Shown piece after piece: positions 48,104 to 60,345 of a stretch of DNA of 64,000 nt. The stretch's first letter is position 1. Each line of letters begins with the position of its first letter. The stretch spans positions 1-64,000 of the forward strand of contig JAQFVV010006633.1 of NCBI GenBank assembly GCA_028023455.1, written 5' to 3'. The translations under genes and the position numbers were made by a program. The notes under the pieces are model-generated. The model saw only the letters and a list, made by a program, of their open reading frames with translations. It was not told the origin of the DNA and did not search any database. Origin of the DNA: Epiperipatus broadwayi (Eukaryota > Onychophora > Udeonychophora > Euonychophora > Peripatidae).

Positions 48104-49500
48104 ATATACTAAATGTTTAATTTATAAAGTTGTATCAAATAATTGGAAGAATGCAGCATTAATATTAATATTTTAAAAAGGTGATAAGGAAGTTATTACA
48201 AATTATAGATCGATCAGTCTTTTAACAGATCTATATAAAAATTTATCAAGATAATTACAAATCTCACCAGCAAGCTTTGGATTGTAACCAACCAACAAAA
48301 CAAACTGGATTTAAAAATGATTTTAATACAGTGGATCAGATCCAAGTGTTGAGAAAAGTTATAGAAAGTATCAATGAATATGAATTGCCATTATGCTTTG
48401 GATTTGTAGATTATGAAAAGTTATTTGATTCTATAAATATTTCTTCAGTGATTAAAGCATTGAATAATCAAATAAAGATGCAGGATATTGTTATATTCTG
48501 AAGAACATTTATAAAAAATGCAATAGCAATGATTAGATGATATGAGGAAGATTAACATTGAGAAGATTGTGATATAGAATAACTTCATATTTCCAAAACA
48601 TTTTACATCAGTTTTGTAAGAAGTATTTTGTGGATTAAAATAGTAAACTAAGGGAATAAAAGTAAATGGAGATTATTTAAGTCATCTAGATTTTGAAGAT
48701 GATACAATTATTTTTTTGAAAATAATTGCTTCAGACTTTCAGAAAATATTTCAAAAGTTATTTGATGAAATGAAAAAGGTATGACTAAAGGTAAATGCTA
48801 AAAAGATTAAAGTAATGATCAATGGATTTTCTCAACAAAAAAAATTAAAATTGATAATGATGAGTTAAAAGAACTTAACAATTACAAATACCTTGGTTAG
48901 ATTATTATTAAAGATGGAATCACAATGGGTGGAGTTAATCATAAAATTAAGCTTGGTTGCAGTGCTTTTGGTAAAAATATCTTAATACTAAAAGAAAAAT
49001 ATGGGTTTGAACTTTTTTTTTACTCAATGTGTTATAACTATTCTTACTTATGGATCTGATACTTGGGCTTTTATCAGCAGAATGATACAGAGAGTTCAAT
49101 CACACAAGGAAGTATGGAGATGTATGTTAGGAGTATCCAAAAGCGATCAAAAGTGAAATTCATGAGTGAGAAAACAAACAGGTATTGCTGATATCATTGA
49201 AATAAATAAAAAGCTATAGTGATGTAGTGTTGGACATATGGTTAGAAAAAAATTAAATAGATAGACAGTTGAAATTTTAAACAGGATTTCAAGAGATTTT
49301 AAAAGACTTAGAAAGACACCACATGTGAGGTAGCTGAATGAAATAAGGAAGTGAACTGTTGTAACATGGAAAGAGAGATTAGAGGTTTGAGAAACTGTAT
49401 TAAACTTGGAGATACCTTCATCCTGCAGCAGATTGATAATGGTTGAAAATGATGATTTAATTATTGTTTTTATTAGCACATTTATCATTTCAATTTCACC

Positions 49501-51922
49501 ATATTAAATAGTTACAATGATGCATTGATTAAAAATAAAGCAAAATTGAATGTATACATAAATTAGCAAAATATCTGTTAAAATATATAATTATGATTAA
49601 CAGTAAAAATAATAATAGCAAATAATATTAATAAACAGAAGTGCTTTTCATTACTTTAATAATAAATAAAACTATTTGAACAGGAAAAAGAAAATATTAC
49701 ATGATTTTCCAAACTTAAAATGTATTAGTGTTATCAGTAATAGTGCAATGCCTATTTATTATGGAATCTGGACACCTATTTTTTAAATGCTAATTGTAAT
49801 ATTATTTAGTACAAAATCAAATTTAAAAGCACATATTTTTTTATTATTAAAGAAGATAGACACAATTGTTGAACAATTATTTATAAATCAGTTTTAACAA
49901 TTTGATATTTTCTTATTTTATACTTGGTGAAAGTTATTGCAACTATATAAAATCTTTATTTTATACTAAAATATACTAAAATTCAATACTTAGATTTCAC
50001 TTGTTTTTAATTTAAATTTATAAATAAATAATATTCCAAAAAATCACATTTGATATTTTGAAATATTTATAACCTTACTGGTACATCTAATAACATTCCA
50101 TATGTTACCATAATGTTAGTATAAACATACTTTTAAAAAATAAATGAAAACTTTTATTTTAAATTTTTTTTTATATGAATAAATGAAAACAGATTTATGT
50201 TAGATTTCTAGAATTTTACTTTAAAATTTGATATTTTTTACAATAATTACAATATTAGAAATATTTTAATATCATGTTGATTCTAACTGATAATAATGTA
50301 ATATATGCCATTAGTTTATTTTGTTATATTATAATCTAGTTCATAAACATTTATTTCTAAAAATAAAAAATAAATGAATAAATTGATAGTTTAAATGTGT
50401 ATTTTTTGTATTAAATAATAATCAACTAATTAATGTGTAAAAATAATCAAACATTTTTTATAAACAAGCAAGCAATCTTATTTAATTTATACCAAAATCT
50501 TTGTGTAAAAACTTGACCACAACAAAGCAAACACCCAAAAGGTATTTTTCCTGTATCAAACAATGTGCTATTCTAAGTCAACTAGATCTAAGTCAACTCT
50601 CTGCAACATATTGACCTCTTCAGAATATTTTTTGAAATGTAAGTCAATAAAAGTATTACAGGAAAAATTATATTCATAAAAAAACTTCAGGTCATTTTTA
50701 CTTATGATAATATTAATATAGCTCTTGAACCCACAGAACAATAATACGTTTTGAAATAAACAATGAATGCTTTGTAACTATGGTAAAAGCAAAATGATTA
50801 AATTCTGTATAAAAATTGATATTATAACTACTTACTTTTAAACATAAAACTTGGAAAATCACATAACATTTATTTTAATTTCTGTCATAATGTTTTATTT
50901 TGAATGATAAAAATTATAATTAAACAAAAAAGTAACAAAATAATTTCTGTGCACTAATATTATATGTTATGTTATTATTATTTACACTATTATTTAACCC
51001 ACATTCAATTCAGTTATATTTCTCATTATTTATCATTAGTAAATTGACACTTATTTATTTAATTTTAGAAAATAAAGTGAGAACAAATTATGAAAATATC
51101 TTTTTTTTACATTCTAGTTAAATAAAATTTGACTAGGCTGTTGAATAATATTTTTTCTGACAGATATATGCATTTTTACAGATATTCTTTATTTGAAATA
51201 GTCTGCTTTGTGCCATTTTACCATTTCATAAATAGTTACATACATGTGTACATGCATATACATTGGATCCTTGAATTATGCAAGTAAACAAATAAACAAA
51301 AATATAAATAATCAAAAAATATTGAAATTTACAAATTTAATACATTTTACAATATTTGAGCAGCAATTTTGTAAGTAATTACATTTTTTTAAAAATTAAA
51401 ATTTGTAAATAAAATTTTATAATATACTAGAAGTTAGTATTCTACCTCAGAGCACTATACATTGTCATACTTATTAATAATATTTCTTCATTTATGTTAA
51501 AAGCATATGCATTTTATTCTTCCTTTATATCCTTTTTAAATTTAATGTGCAACATTTCAAGTAATAATATTTTTTAAGCATAATGCTAAAAGGTTTTAGC
51601 AGTTTTAAAACAGATTTAAAGTTTTTAGCAATTTAAATAATCCTCTAACTGGTATTTTATTATTGTTATTTATAATGTCAGTTTTTGTCAATATACAACT
51701 TTTGATTTCAGCATAAAATTTTTACTATGTTCTAAAACTCAATAAATTGAACTTGATTTTTTAAAAATTTAATTTTATAAATGAAAAGTATTATAAAAAA
51801 ATTGTGCTTGAACTTCACAAACATTGAAAAAATAAATTTGTACTGATAACAGTTACAAAAAAATAAAGTCATATGTCACATGATGTTTTTGTCATTCAAG
51901 ATGTGAGCAATTCCAGAAAATT
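49501..51922. other. AT-rich non-coding stretch
   Basis: No gene or repeat family recognised beyond short homopolymer runs. Confidence 0.5.
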
Positions 51923-52058
51923 AACAAAATCTTTTTTTTTTTCATATGTCATAGCATCGGCCGGGACGCGAACCCACAACCGTCTGCAACCAACTACTTG
52001 CTTGCATGGCAGCTGCGATACCTCTCGGCTAACAACGCAAGACAACAAAATCTTTTTT
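51923..52058 (-). mobile_element. tRNA-derived SINE, copy 4, with target duplication
   Basis: The SINE body (about 51938-52041, minus strand) has GAGGTATCGCAGCTGCC, GTGGGTTCGCGTCCC and CGGCCGATGCTATGACATATG plus poly(A). It is flanked by a 15-bp direct repeat AACAAAATCTTTTTT (51923-51937 and 52044-52058). The duplication and A tail show LINE-type retrotransposition. The open frame across it on the plus strand is an artefact. Confidence 0.9.
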
Positions 52059-54768
52059 GACTGAAATTTATTTTTAAAACACCAATAAATAAAATTAATT
52101 TATGATATATCTGTCAAATTCTGGTATAAAATATTAAAATTGCTTTATAACTTTTCGAATAAGTCAAACAATCTTGACACAGTTTTCAATAATGACATAC
52201 AAATATATTATGTGCTCAATGTCATATAAAATCATCACATTACCCAGCATAGTTTTTTTGTTATCATTACAGCCAAATTTATTAATTTCTGATTTTAAAA
52301 ATAAAACATATACAAGTAAAATAAAAGTATATACTTGTATTACTTTCATTTTAAATATTTATTATACATTTAGTATATAAAAATAATTAGAAATATTAAA
52401 TAAACCAATGAAAAATTATATTTTTATTCCAATTTTTTTTTTCAAAGTAATCCTATAAATGCTATGGAAAACATATTATAAAGAACCAAAGCGTACATTG
52501 ATTTAGAGGAATGACTATATAAAAAATAAACTAAATATAATTTTATCTGAAAAATATTGACCTCTTCAGGTTTTAACTAATAAATCTATTTTTGCTAGAT
52601 TCCAGTTATCACATTTTTTAAAAAAAACTTATGAAATACCACTATAAATATCCATAGAGGATTAATTTAAAGTGACAAAACTACCACACCATTTTAGAAG
52701 TAAACAGCCATGTTAAATTGTTAGACATCACATGAGTTAAGTTACAAACATTAAAACAATTAGAGAAATCATAGTCAGATTTTTTATAATGAAATTACAT
52801 TTGCAATTTTTATTAAAAAAAAAATGTTATTGAAAAAAATATTACTCACAGTATGTGAAAGTCAGACATTTTACTATTTACCTTATTTACAGAATAAAAA
52901 TATGAAACAGCAAGTTTTTGTCTTATTTTTATTTTGTCAGTGAATGAAAAATATATATTAATGTGCCTTATCTGTTTTTTTTTAAAATTATGTTTATATT
53001 ATAATTTTAATTTATATATTCATACTAGATTTATACTTATAGTTCAATAATCATTATGTTTCATATTCTAATCAAAATTTATCAATTTAAAATGTAGACT
53101 ATTATATTAATATATGATGTATGTGAAGAGACTTGGAACAAAATATAATGCATATCATGGCTCCACTGTATATATAGTTACCATAAATAACTCATTACAT
53201 AAAAAATGCTTCTTCATAGTAAAATAATACCTCTGAGTCAACTGGTAAAAAGCATATGTATGTATATATTGAAAGGAATTATTTCTTATGTTCTTTTCTA
53301 GAATAGAAATTATTAACTTATTAAAATAATTACATTTCTTAATTGATTGTTTGATAAATTCCAAACTTTTTACATAATAAATATATAAATAATTAGTTGT
53401 AAAATAGAGAAAAAAGTATGAGAAAAAAAAATATTTAAAAATTTATCTTTTTCTTCAGTAATTTTATTTAGTTATTGGTTTAAAACTTTTTTTTAAAAAA
53501 AAGAAAAGAGTGAGAAGTAAATAATATATTTTTAAATAATGTTTTATTAGTTTTTAAAATAAAAAAATTAAGGTATTACCATTTTTTTTAAAAAGATGTT
53601 TTTAATTAATTAAAAAGAATTTATTTTCTATTTCTCTAAAGAAATGAAGGATTTAATGTGTTTTTAAAATTAAAATGTAAATAAAATGTTATCTTTTTAA
53701 AGTAATTAAGAAAGTAAGAACAAGTGACACTTCAAATAATTTGAATAGAATTGTAGTTTTTAATCCACTAAAACAAAGAAAATAATATTTTTGTAAAAAT
53801 GCTGTCATTTCTGAGGTAGTACATAACTGGGTGGATATCAAGATTGCTTTCAAAAAATTAAATAGTGGGGCAAGTTTAGTATATATCAATGTCTAGTTCA
53901 TCTCAGTTTCCAGATGTTAACAAAACAATGTTAAAAAACAATTTTTGAAATGAAATTTTTAAAAACTATGTGCTAACAAAAGTTAAGTTTTACCAATCCA
54001 ACCATGTAATCTGTTTCACCAAATAGAATCTAGCAGAATATATTATACCTGGGACTGATTTATCTCAGTCTATATTTATACTATAAAAAGGGAGCTATAA
54101 AAAACTAATCAGAGAGTAAATAATTAATAAATTGACCATTTGTTAATCTGAAATGAAATAGTTGTCAGTTTTAAAATGAGGACTATAAGAAAAAAAATTA
54201 ATGTTTTATTTTAAAAAAGAATTATTGACTTGAAATCTGTGTTAATCTGGAAGTTATTATAATAATAGAAATTTGAAGCTATAAAAAAAGAAATTAATGG
54301 AAGAAGTTTATTTGAAATAATGAATAAATTCAACTTAGCTTGGAAATTTTAAATTTAATTTTAAACCAAACATTTGAAGCTGCAATAAGAAAAGGCTAAT
54401 CTAAAAAATCATTGAACTTTATAACTACAAAAAAAGAACTAAGAGAATGAAATATAGTTGACATGCACATCTTCATTTACTTACATTTATTTACGCATAT
54501 TCATTTATAAATCTTAATGTTATAATACTAATTTAATTGACATTAAAAAACATGGATCTTTTTTTTTGAAATATGTAAATATGTTTACAAACTATAAATA
54601 TGTTGATTATACAAAACTTGATATTAAAGAAAAACTTTTTTGCTAGAAACAATTAAGTCTTAAAGTAAAGACACTTAGTGTATATTAAACTAGCTCAGTA
54701 AATCATCATATAATTACTTGAGCTATCAAAGAATATTTATTGTTTTAATAAAAAATTATATATATATA
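52059..54768. other. AT-rich non-coding stretch
   Basis: No gene or repeat family recognised. Several T8-T10 and A8-A10 runs. Confidence 0.5.
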
Positions 54769-56689
54769 TTGTAATGGTATATAATATGCCTAATATGCTG
54801 TTACATTATTTTAAAAGTAAAATAAAAAGATCGTAAATAAAAATTGATTTATTAAAAAGAAAAAAAAACTTAACTTAAAAACTGAAAAGTGAAAGTTATA
54901 TTTAATGTATATATTGTCGCACAGATGGAAAGCTTAAACTACTTTTAAAAAAAAGTATTTGAAAGTATTTTTTTTTAAAAAAAAAAATAAATAAATATTG
55001 ATATTTCGAAAATAGAAATAATGTTGATTTCTATAATCTTAGAAAATGGAAATGATTGTTTTATTAATTAAATGATTGTTCTAAATCACATTAGCCCTTG
55101 GGGAACTCGAATAATTAAATGGTCCGATAAGAGAATAAAAAGAAATTAAATGACCAATGCAAGCACGAAATGACAGCATAGACCATAAATGAAACCCAAG
55201 ATGATTAGTGATGTCTTGCTCATTGAATCCGAAGAATTGATGATAAGAGGCTAATAAAAATATAAAAGCCAAAATATTATAATTGTTATCAGAGAGAGCT
55301 GACTATTAATATACCGTTATAACTAGCTGTATTGCAGATTTTACGATGTAGAAATCTGCAATAATATTAATTTCTGGGCAATCAGCTGGGGCCTCTGGAT
55401 GACAATTCCTGACCAAATGCATGGCAAGTAGCGGTTTCATTTCAAAGAAGGACAAACAATCTATGAAAATGATCATAAAAATAAACTTCTAAATCTGCTC
55501 AATCCATAAAGTATGAACTCTTGCATCTATCTAATAAGAACTTTTCTAAAATTGCAATTAATAGCTGAAAATAGGAACAGTTATCTGACCTAAAAAATTC
55601 AAAATCAATTATTAATATTTTTATGCATATTTTTAAGCAATCATTTCCATTTCTCTTTTTTTGTGTTAAGTGTTAATTAAAATGTATCAAATTAAAGTTG
55701 GGTGTAGATAGCTGCATGGATAAAAATTAACAACTATGTTTAAATTCATTTATGTTTATTTTAAAGGGATAATTTCAGGCTATTTGTTTCATAGTTAGGA
55801 CGATGCTTGTGGAGGGATATATAGGTGTTTATATCAATGTAATGTGAAGTGTGTTTAGCATACAGGGCAACATGCCCAATTGAATGCATGACCCCAAAGA
55901 GGCAGTCATATCATTGCAATTGTTGCAGACATATTTCCTGCACCATTGACCCCTCCTAGCTCTGTGGAGGGATTATAAGTCGGCAGAAAGACCACTCTCC
56001 CCCATATGTAGCACTCTTTAATTAATTTATATACATGATTTCTTCATCAGACAGATGCACATTTCTGTACTGGACAAGGATCATGTCCTTCAAATAATAT
56101 CACGCTGTCAGATGCACATTCCTGTCGGTGTGATTTTATGATAGCATCTTCATATTGCATTGATTGCAACTATATATCTGGAAGCAGGCATTGGTTTGGC
56201 TACAAACTTTTAGTCAGAGAGTGAATGAGTGTCTTGATAAGTTTTTTTTTAAGTGAGAAATCTATTGAGCCTATCTATACTCCACATGCTAAAGTAAAAT
56301 ATTATTAACACGTACATCTGTGCGGACTTTATTAAACAATAATTTAAATTTAAAAATAATAATAATAACCAATTTAAAACTAATTGTAAAGTCTAAATTT
56401 ATTCCTCAATTTTAAATATAAATATTATATATGTGCATTAATAAATGTTTGTGTGTTAATTACTGTCAGTGGCTTATTTTATTAAATATTAATATATTGT
56501 AAGTTATATTAAGTTTCTGCATCTCCTTGAGCTAGCAGCAAGGGCAAACGGTCAATAAAATAAAAGTTGATCTTTAACAGCACATATCTGCCTACTCTAT
56601 AAATTTTCTAGGTTCAAGTAGCCTAGTGGCGCTCTGTAGTGCAGATACGGTAAGACTGGAACTTCCATATCTCATCAGACCATTATGAT
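54769..56689 (+). mobile_element. TA-linked element, mosaic of families C and B
   Basis: It starts TTGTAATGGTATATAA after a TA run and ends CAGACCATTATGA. The 5' part (GTAAAATAAAAAG..., GTCGCACAGATGG, GGAAATGATTG) follows family C. From about 55700 the sequence follows family B (GTGGAGGGATATATAGG, GCATGACCCCAAAGAGG, CCAGACAGATG-type phrases). TATAAAAGCC lies at 55261-55270, about 490 bp in. TAGTGGCGCTCTGTAGTGCAG is near the 3' end. Confidence 0.68.
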
Positions 56690-56697
56690 CATATATT

Positions 56698-57104
56698 TGT
56701 TATAATAATAATATTGGATTTATTTGAATATTTTCTTATCCCAAATGATAATATAAAAATTCTGACCAATTTTCTTTAAATGATTTTCAAACATTAATTT
56801 TTTAAAATAATAATATGAATATATTAATATATAGTATAAATGTTGATTGCTGATGAGTTTTGGCTAGTGGTTGATGATTTGATTAATTTTATCTAATGCT
56901 GGGATGATGTGTTTTAGAATTTAAAATTAATATAACTATTTAATTATATATTGTTTATTCTTTGGTGATCTCATGCTTTTTTTATATATATGTATATCTT
57001 TTATATTTTATTCTTTTATATTTATTCAATGCTCTATGATGATTTATGGGGACAAAGATGTGTTTTTATCTTCTCATTTGGCCCATCTCTCTGAACCATT
57101 ACAA
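56698..57104. repeat. dispersed repeat J, copy 1
   Basis: It follows directly on the preceding element, and its right edge reads GAACCATTACAA. Its first third recurs at about 60220-60345 (CCCAAATGATAATATGAAAA, TTCTTTAAATAATTCTCAAA) and its last two thirds at about 62570-62820 (TTAATGCTGGATAATCAGTG, TTTATATTTATTCATT). Confidence 0.55.
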
Positions 57105-57590
57105 ATTGTGACCCAACTGTCTGATAATGTTTGAATTTTGTTGGTGCAATGTATAAAATGACCACATAATCTGATTTTTAAATATAATTAATACCTGAAA
57201 AGAAAACTGTATTTTGAAACAGAATTAATTTTATAAAATGTATTACTGTGAAGTGTGTAACAAGATGATAGATGATTATCAACTAATAATGTGATTATAA
57301 ATTATAAAAGTATTAATATTGATATATATTTGAAAATTTTATATTTAAAGTTGAATAGACATTGAAAGTATGAATTTGGAGGATTTGTTTGAGCTTTTGA
57401 CTGTTGGAGTTTGATTAGCTGTGCTACTTTGCTGATTATGGATGGGGGATTTTGTCACTAACTTGAGGATATAATATTTACAAGCAACTCTAGGGAGTGT
57501 TCTATCGCAACTACTATCCACATTCATGTTTATTTTTTGTTGTTTATTATGATCAGTTAACTTAGTCCCTGCCATAAACCCTAGCCTCTA
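57105..57590 (-). other. unassigned; one weak minus-strand frame
   Basis: A 76-codon minus-strand frame (57345-57575) has a more ordinary residue mix than its neighbours (CDRTLPRVACKYYILKLVTK), but I recognise no family, splice context or promoter. It may be chance or decayed repeat coding sequence. Confidence 0.2.
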
Positions 57591-57715
57591 AGATTCAAAG
57601 AAGCAATGCATAGTTTTGAAGTTTTATATTTACCAACCTCTAAACCTCAAAAGGCCAAAACATAGTTTTGTATTTATCAGCCTGTAAGACTCAAAGCAGT
57701 AGGGCTTTGCAATGA
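57591..57715. repeat. imperfect tandem repeat, about 45-52 bp period
   Basis: The phrase CCTCTAAGATTCAAAG, then CCTCTAAACCTCAAAAG, then CCTGTAAGACTCAAAG, with CATAGTTTTG between, marks about three diverged units. Confidence 0.6.
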
Positions 57716-57996
57716 TTTTTTGCATTATTATTTCTGTTTGGTATTGTAAGTACCTTATAGGGTCAAAATTGAGATAGACCTTCTGGTGTTCATGCTGCAT
57801 TGTGTACTTATAATCTACTGGCTTGATTCTATATCTATCCCAGGATTGCAAGTTACTATGAGTTCTTTTACAGTCAAATGCTTGTCAGATCTCTGAGAAA
57901 TGTTTTGGTAAATGATTTGTTTTATGAACTTTGTTTTATATATGCATTGGTATTTAAAATAAATGAAAAAATAATAATGAATAAGGAAAATAGTCA

Positions 57997-58013
57997 CACA
58001 CACACACACACAC
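57997..58013. repeat. (CA)n microsatellite
   Basis: A short run of about nine CA units. Confidence 0.9.
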
Positions 58014-58199
58014 TAGAAGCATAGAATTGGAAAATAGAACAAGAAAAATTAAATTAGTCTAATAAAGTCAGATATTGAGATGGTCAGGTTTAAAGAAAGG
58101 CAGATTAAGGTAATAATAATAATAGTAGTAGTAGGTGAAGATGAAAGCTGAATGGAATGCAAGGCGTTGTTAAGCTTATTATATGAGTTTTTTTTTTTT

Positions 58200-59940
58200 T
58201 TTTTTTAAAAATATTTATCTTTGTTTGTTATAAAAAAACAGATAATAAAAAAGATGACTTCAGTCCAGATACTTCAAATACTACAAAAAAAGAATGCATT
58301 CAGTAACCTATTCAAGGAAATCAAAGAAAGTAATCAGAGAGTGATTGAAAGGCTGTAAGAAAAATAGATAAAATCTATCAGAGAATAGAGTACAGATTGC
58401 AAAGCATAATAGTAAAAGGCAATCAACAAAACAAAGACAAAAATATAAATCAAAATGTTAAGAAAAATAACGAAAATATAAGACAAATAATAGATGAAAA
58501 TAACACAAAGCATATAAGAAAATAAAAATCAATAAAACAATATTAGAAAAAAATGAAGGAAACTTACCAGTAAAGAGAAGAAAGTAATCAGTAAATGATG
58601 ATGAAAATAGATGAAAATGAGAAAAAAGTAAATGAGAAGTTAGAAGATAATAAAAAGATGTTTAAAATTGAGAAAATTAAACAGAAAAGAAAAAAAAACA
58701 AAAAATGAGCCAAAATGTTTAGGAAGTAATGCTAATGTAAGTCAAATAATTGAAGGAAATAGAGTAGATATTGATGTTCCTGCTACAAAGAAATATAGTG
58801 TGAATGCTGAAGAAATTATTAATGATAATTGTGATATTAATATTTCTGCAATGGATGATCATTTGACTGAAAACACAAATGTAGAAAATGTGATAAAAGA
58901 TTGAAAGTGAAGTAAAATATAATGATGGAAAAAAAATTGAATGTATTCTTCAATAAAATAAATGTTAAAATAAAAGATGAAAATTATATAAATGAAGACC
59001 AATAAATAGACCAAAACAATTGAAAAAATTATTGAAAATGAATAGAAGTATATAGAAATAATAAATCAAAGAAAATGAGTGGTGGAAAGAAAAAAGTGTA
59101 CAGTCAATCAGAATGGTAAAAGAGGGGAAAAGAAAAAAGTAAGCCAAATATAAAAATGATTGCAAATCATAATAGTGGAAAGCAATCAACAAGATCCAAA
59201 ACAATTAAATGAACCAATGTGTTTAGAAAGTCTACATAAGATACCTCAAACAAAGAAGGAACACAATAAGAAAACAGATGTTATACATCATGAACAGGAT
59301 GTATTCTTAGATACAGCTGAAATAACAGATCAGATTGTAGATGGACTAAAGGTATTAAACCAAAAGATAAAGGGACCAAAATAATTGAAGGTAAATATAA
59401 AAAATACTCAAAAGTATGTAAAAATAATGATATAAAATAATGAAGAATGAAAAGAAGGAAATGAGAAGACAGTCAGAAAGTTGAAAAAACAAGTAATAAA
59501 AAAGTAGAGGATCAGGGTTCACAAGAGATATACAAAGTAGATACCACAAAGATATACCAAATTTTTACAAAACTAGGTATTTCAAATGAAAGTATTGACA
59601 GATGGTGCTCTGTTAAATGATCCAATAATAAGAATTATTAGGGATGAGTTACTACATATATTTACAAAAGAAATATTGGGAAGATAATAGTGGAAGTGTC
59701 TTATGCAACATACTTATGAAAGATTAAGAAGAGATTTTGGTTGGCTCTTCCAAATTTCAATATAAAGATTCCCAAAAAATAAGAGATAAAACTAGTATTA
59801 AACATAGGGCTGTTGAAAGAAGTAATAAACATCCATGGGAGGAAGCCTGGATGAGAAGAAAGATTAATAGTAGTTCAAAGAATATGGACAATATGAACAG
59901 ATTATTACCTCCATATCACCTCCCTATCACTGCATGACTA
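58200..59940 (+). pseudogene. purine-rich, degenerate Lys/Asn/Glu-rich coding remnant
   Basis: Three short frames (58668-58904, 59160-59384, 59737-59937) and the sequence between them share a strongly A/G-rich sense strand. Two segments look like diverged copies of each other: LQSIIVKGNQQNKDKN near 58396 against MQIIIVESNQQDPKQLNEPM at 59160, and EPKCLGSNANVSQI near 58699 against EPMCLESLHKIPQT near 59211. This suggests an old protein with roughly 500-760-bp repeats, now full of stops. I do not recognise the family. It could also be low-complexity DNA. Confidence 0.3.
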
Positions 59941-60219
59941 TTTTAAACTTTAATAATTATACATGAAATAAAATATGTATCTGAATATTCCTACAATCTT
60001 GGACAGCATCAGTAGTGAGGTAATCATTAAAATATATAAATTAAATAATGAGAAATGAAATGTGGATCCCCATTTTATTGTCTCATCATTTTAAAAGCAG
60101 GGTTGTTATATCAAGGCTAATGGCTAACTCTATCCATGCCAATATTATAAGCTTTTTAAATTTAGAATGTATTTAATTAATGGGGAAAAAATATTTAATT
60201 TTCCCATATATTTTTATAA

Positions 60220-60345
60220 TTATATTTGACTTATTTAAATATTTTATCTTCCCAAATGATAATATGAAAATTTTACAAATTTTCTTTAAATAATTCTCAA
60301 ACATTATTTTTTTAATAATATGAATATTTTAATATGTAAATGTTT
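60220..60345. repeat. dispersed repeat J, copy 2, left piece
   Basis: It matches 56713-56840 in order: TTATTTGAATATTTT, CCCAAATGATAATAT, TTTCTTTAAAT, TCAAACATTA, AATATGAATAT. Confidence 0.6.

Larger units (their letters stand above)
46950..49500 (+). pseudogene. RTE-clade LINE, 5'-truncated and broken
   Basis: Fragments read in order in different frames: NDIRKYNCELIKKALKENK (about 47048), VEEFYQELYNN and AIKSMNKDKAPDNNEI (47206-47370), LAKLYNI...IPGT, then after an insertion NNWKNAA...FKKGDKEVITNYRSISLL, then TGFKNDFNTVDQIQVL and FVDYEKLFDS (motif A, 48403-48432), HLDFEDDTIIF (motif C, 48685-48710, FADD changed to FEDD), NNYKYLG, WRCMLGVSKSDQK and RKTPHVR.LNEIRK near the end. These are the landmarks of RTE reverse transcriptase. 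The endonuclease domain is missing, and there are many stops and frameshifts, so it is inactive. Confidence 0.9.

Noticed and set aside
51873-52064. Frame reading AGTRTHNRLQPTTCLHG
   Set aside because: It lies across the SINE, antisense to it; such frames recur with every SINE copy.
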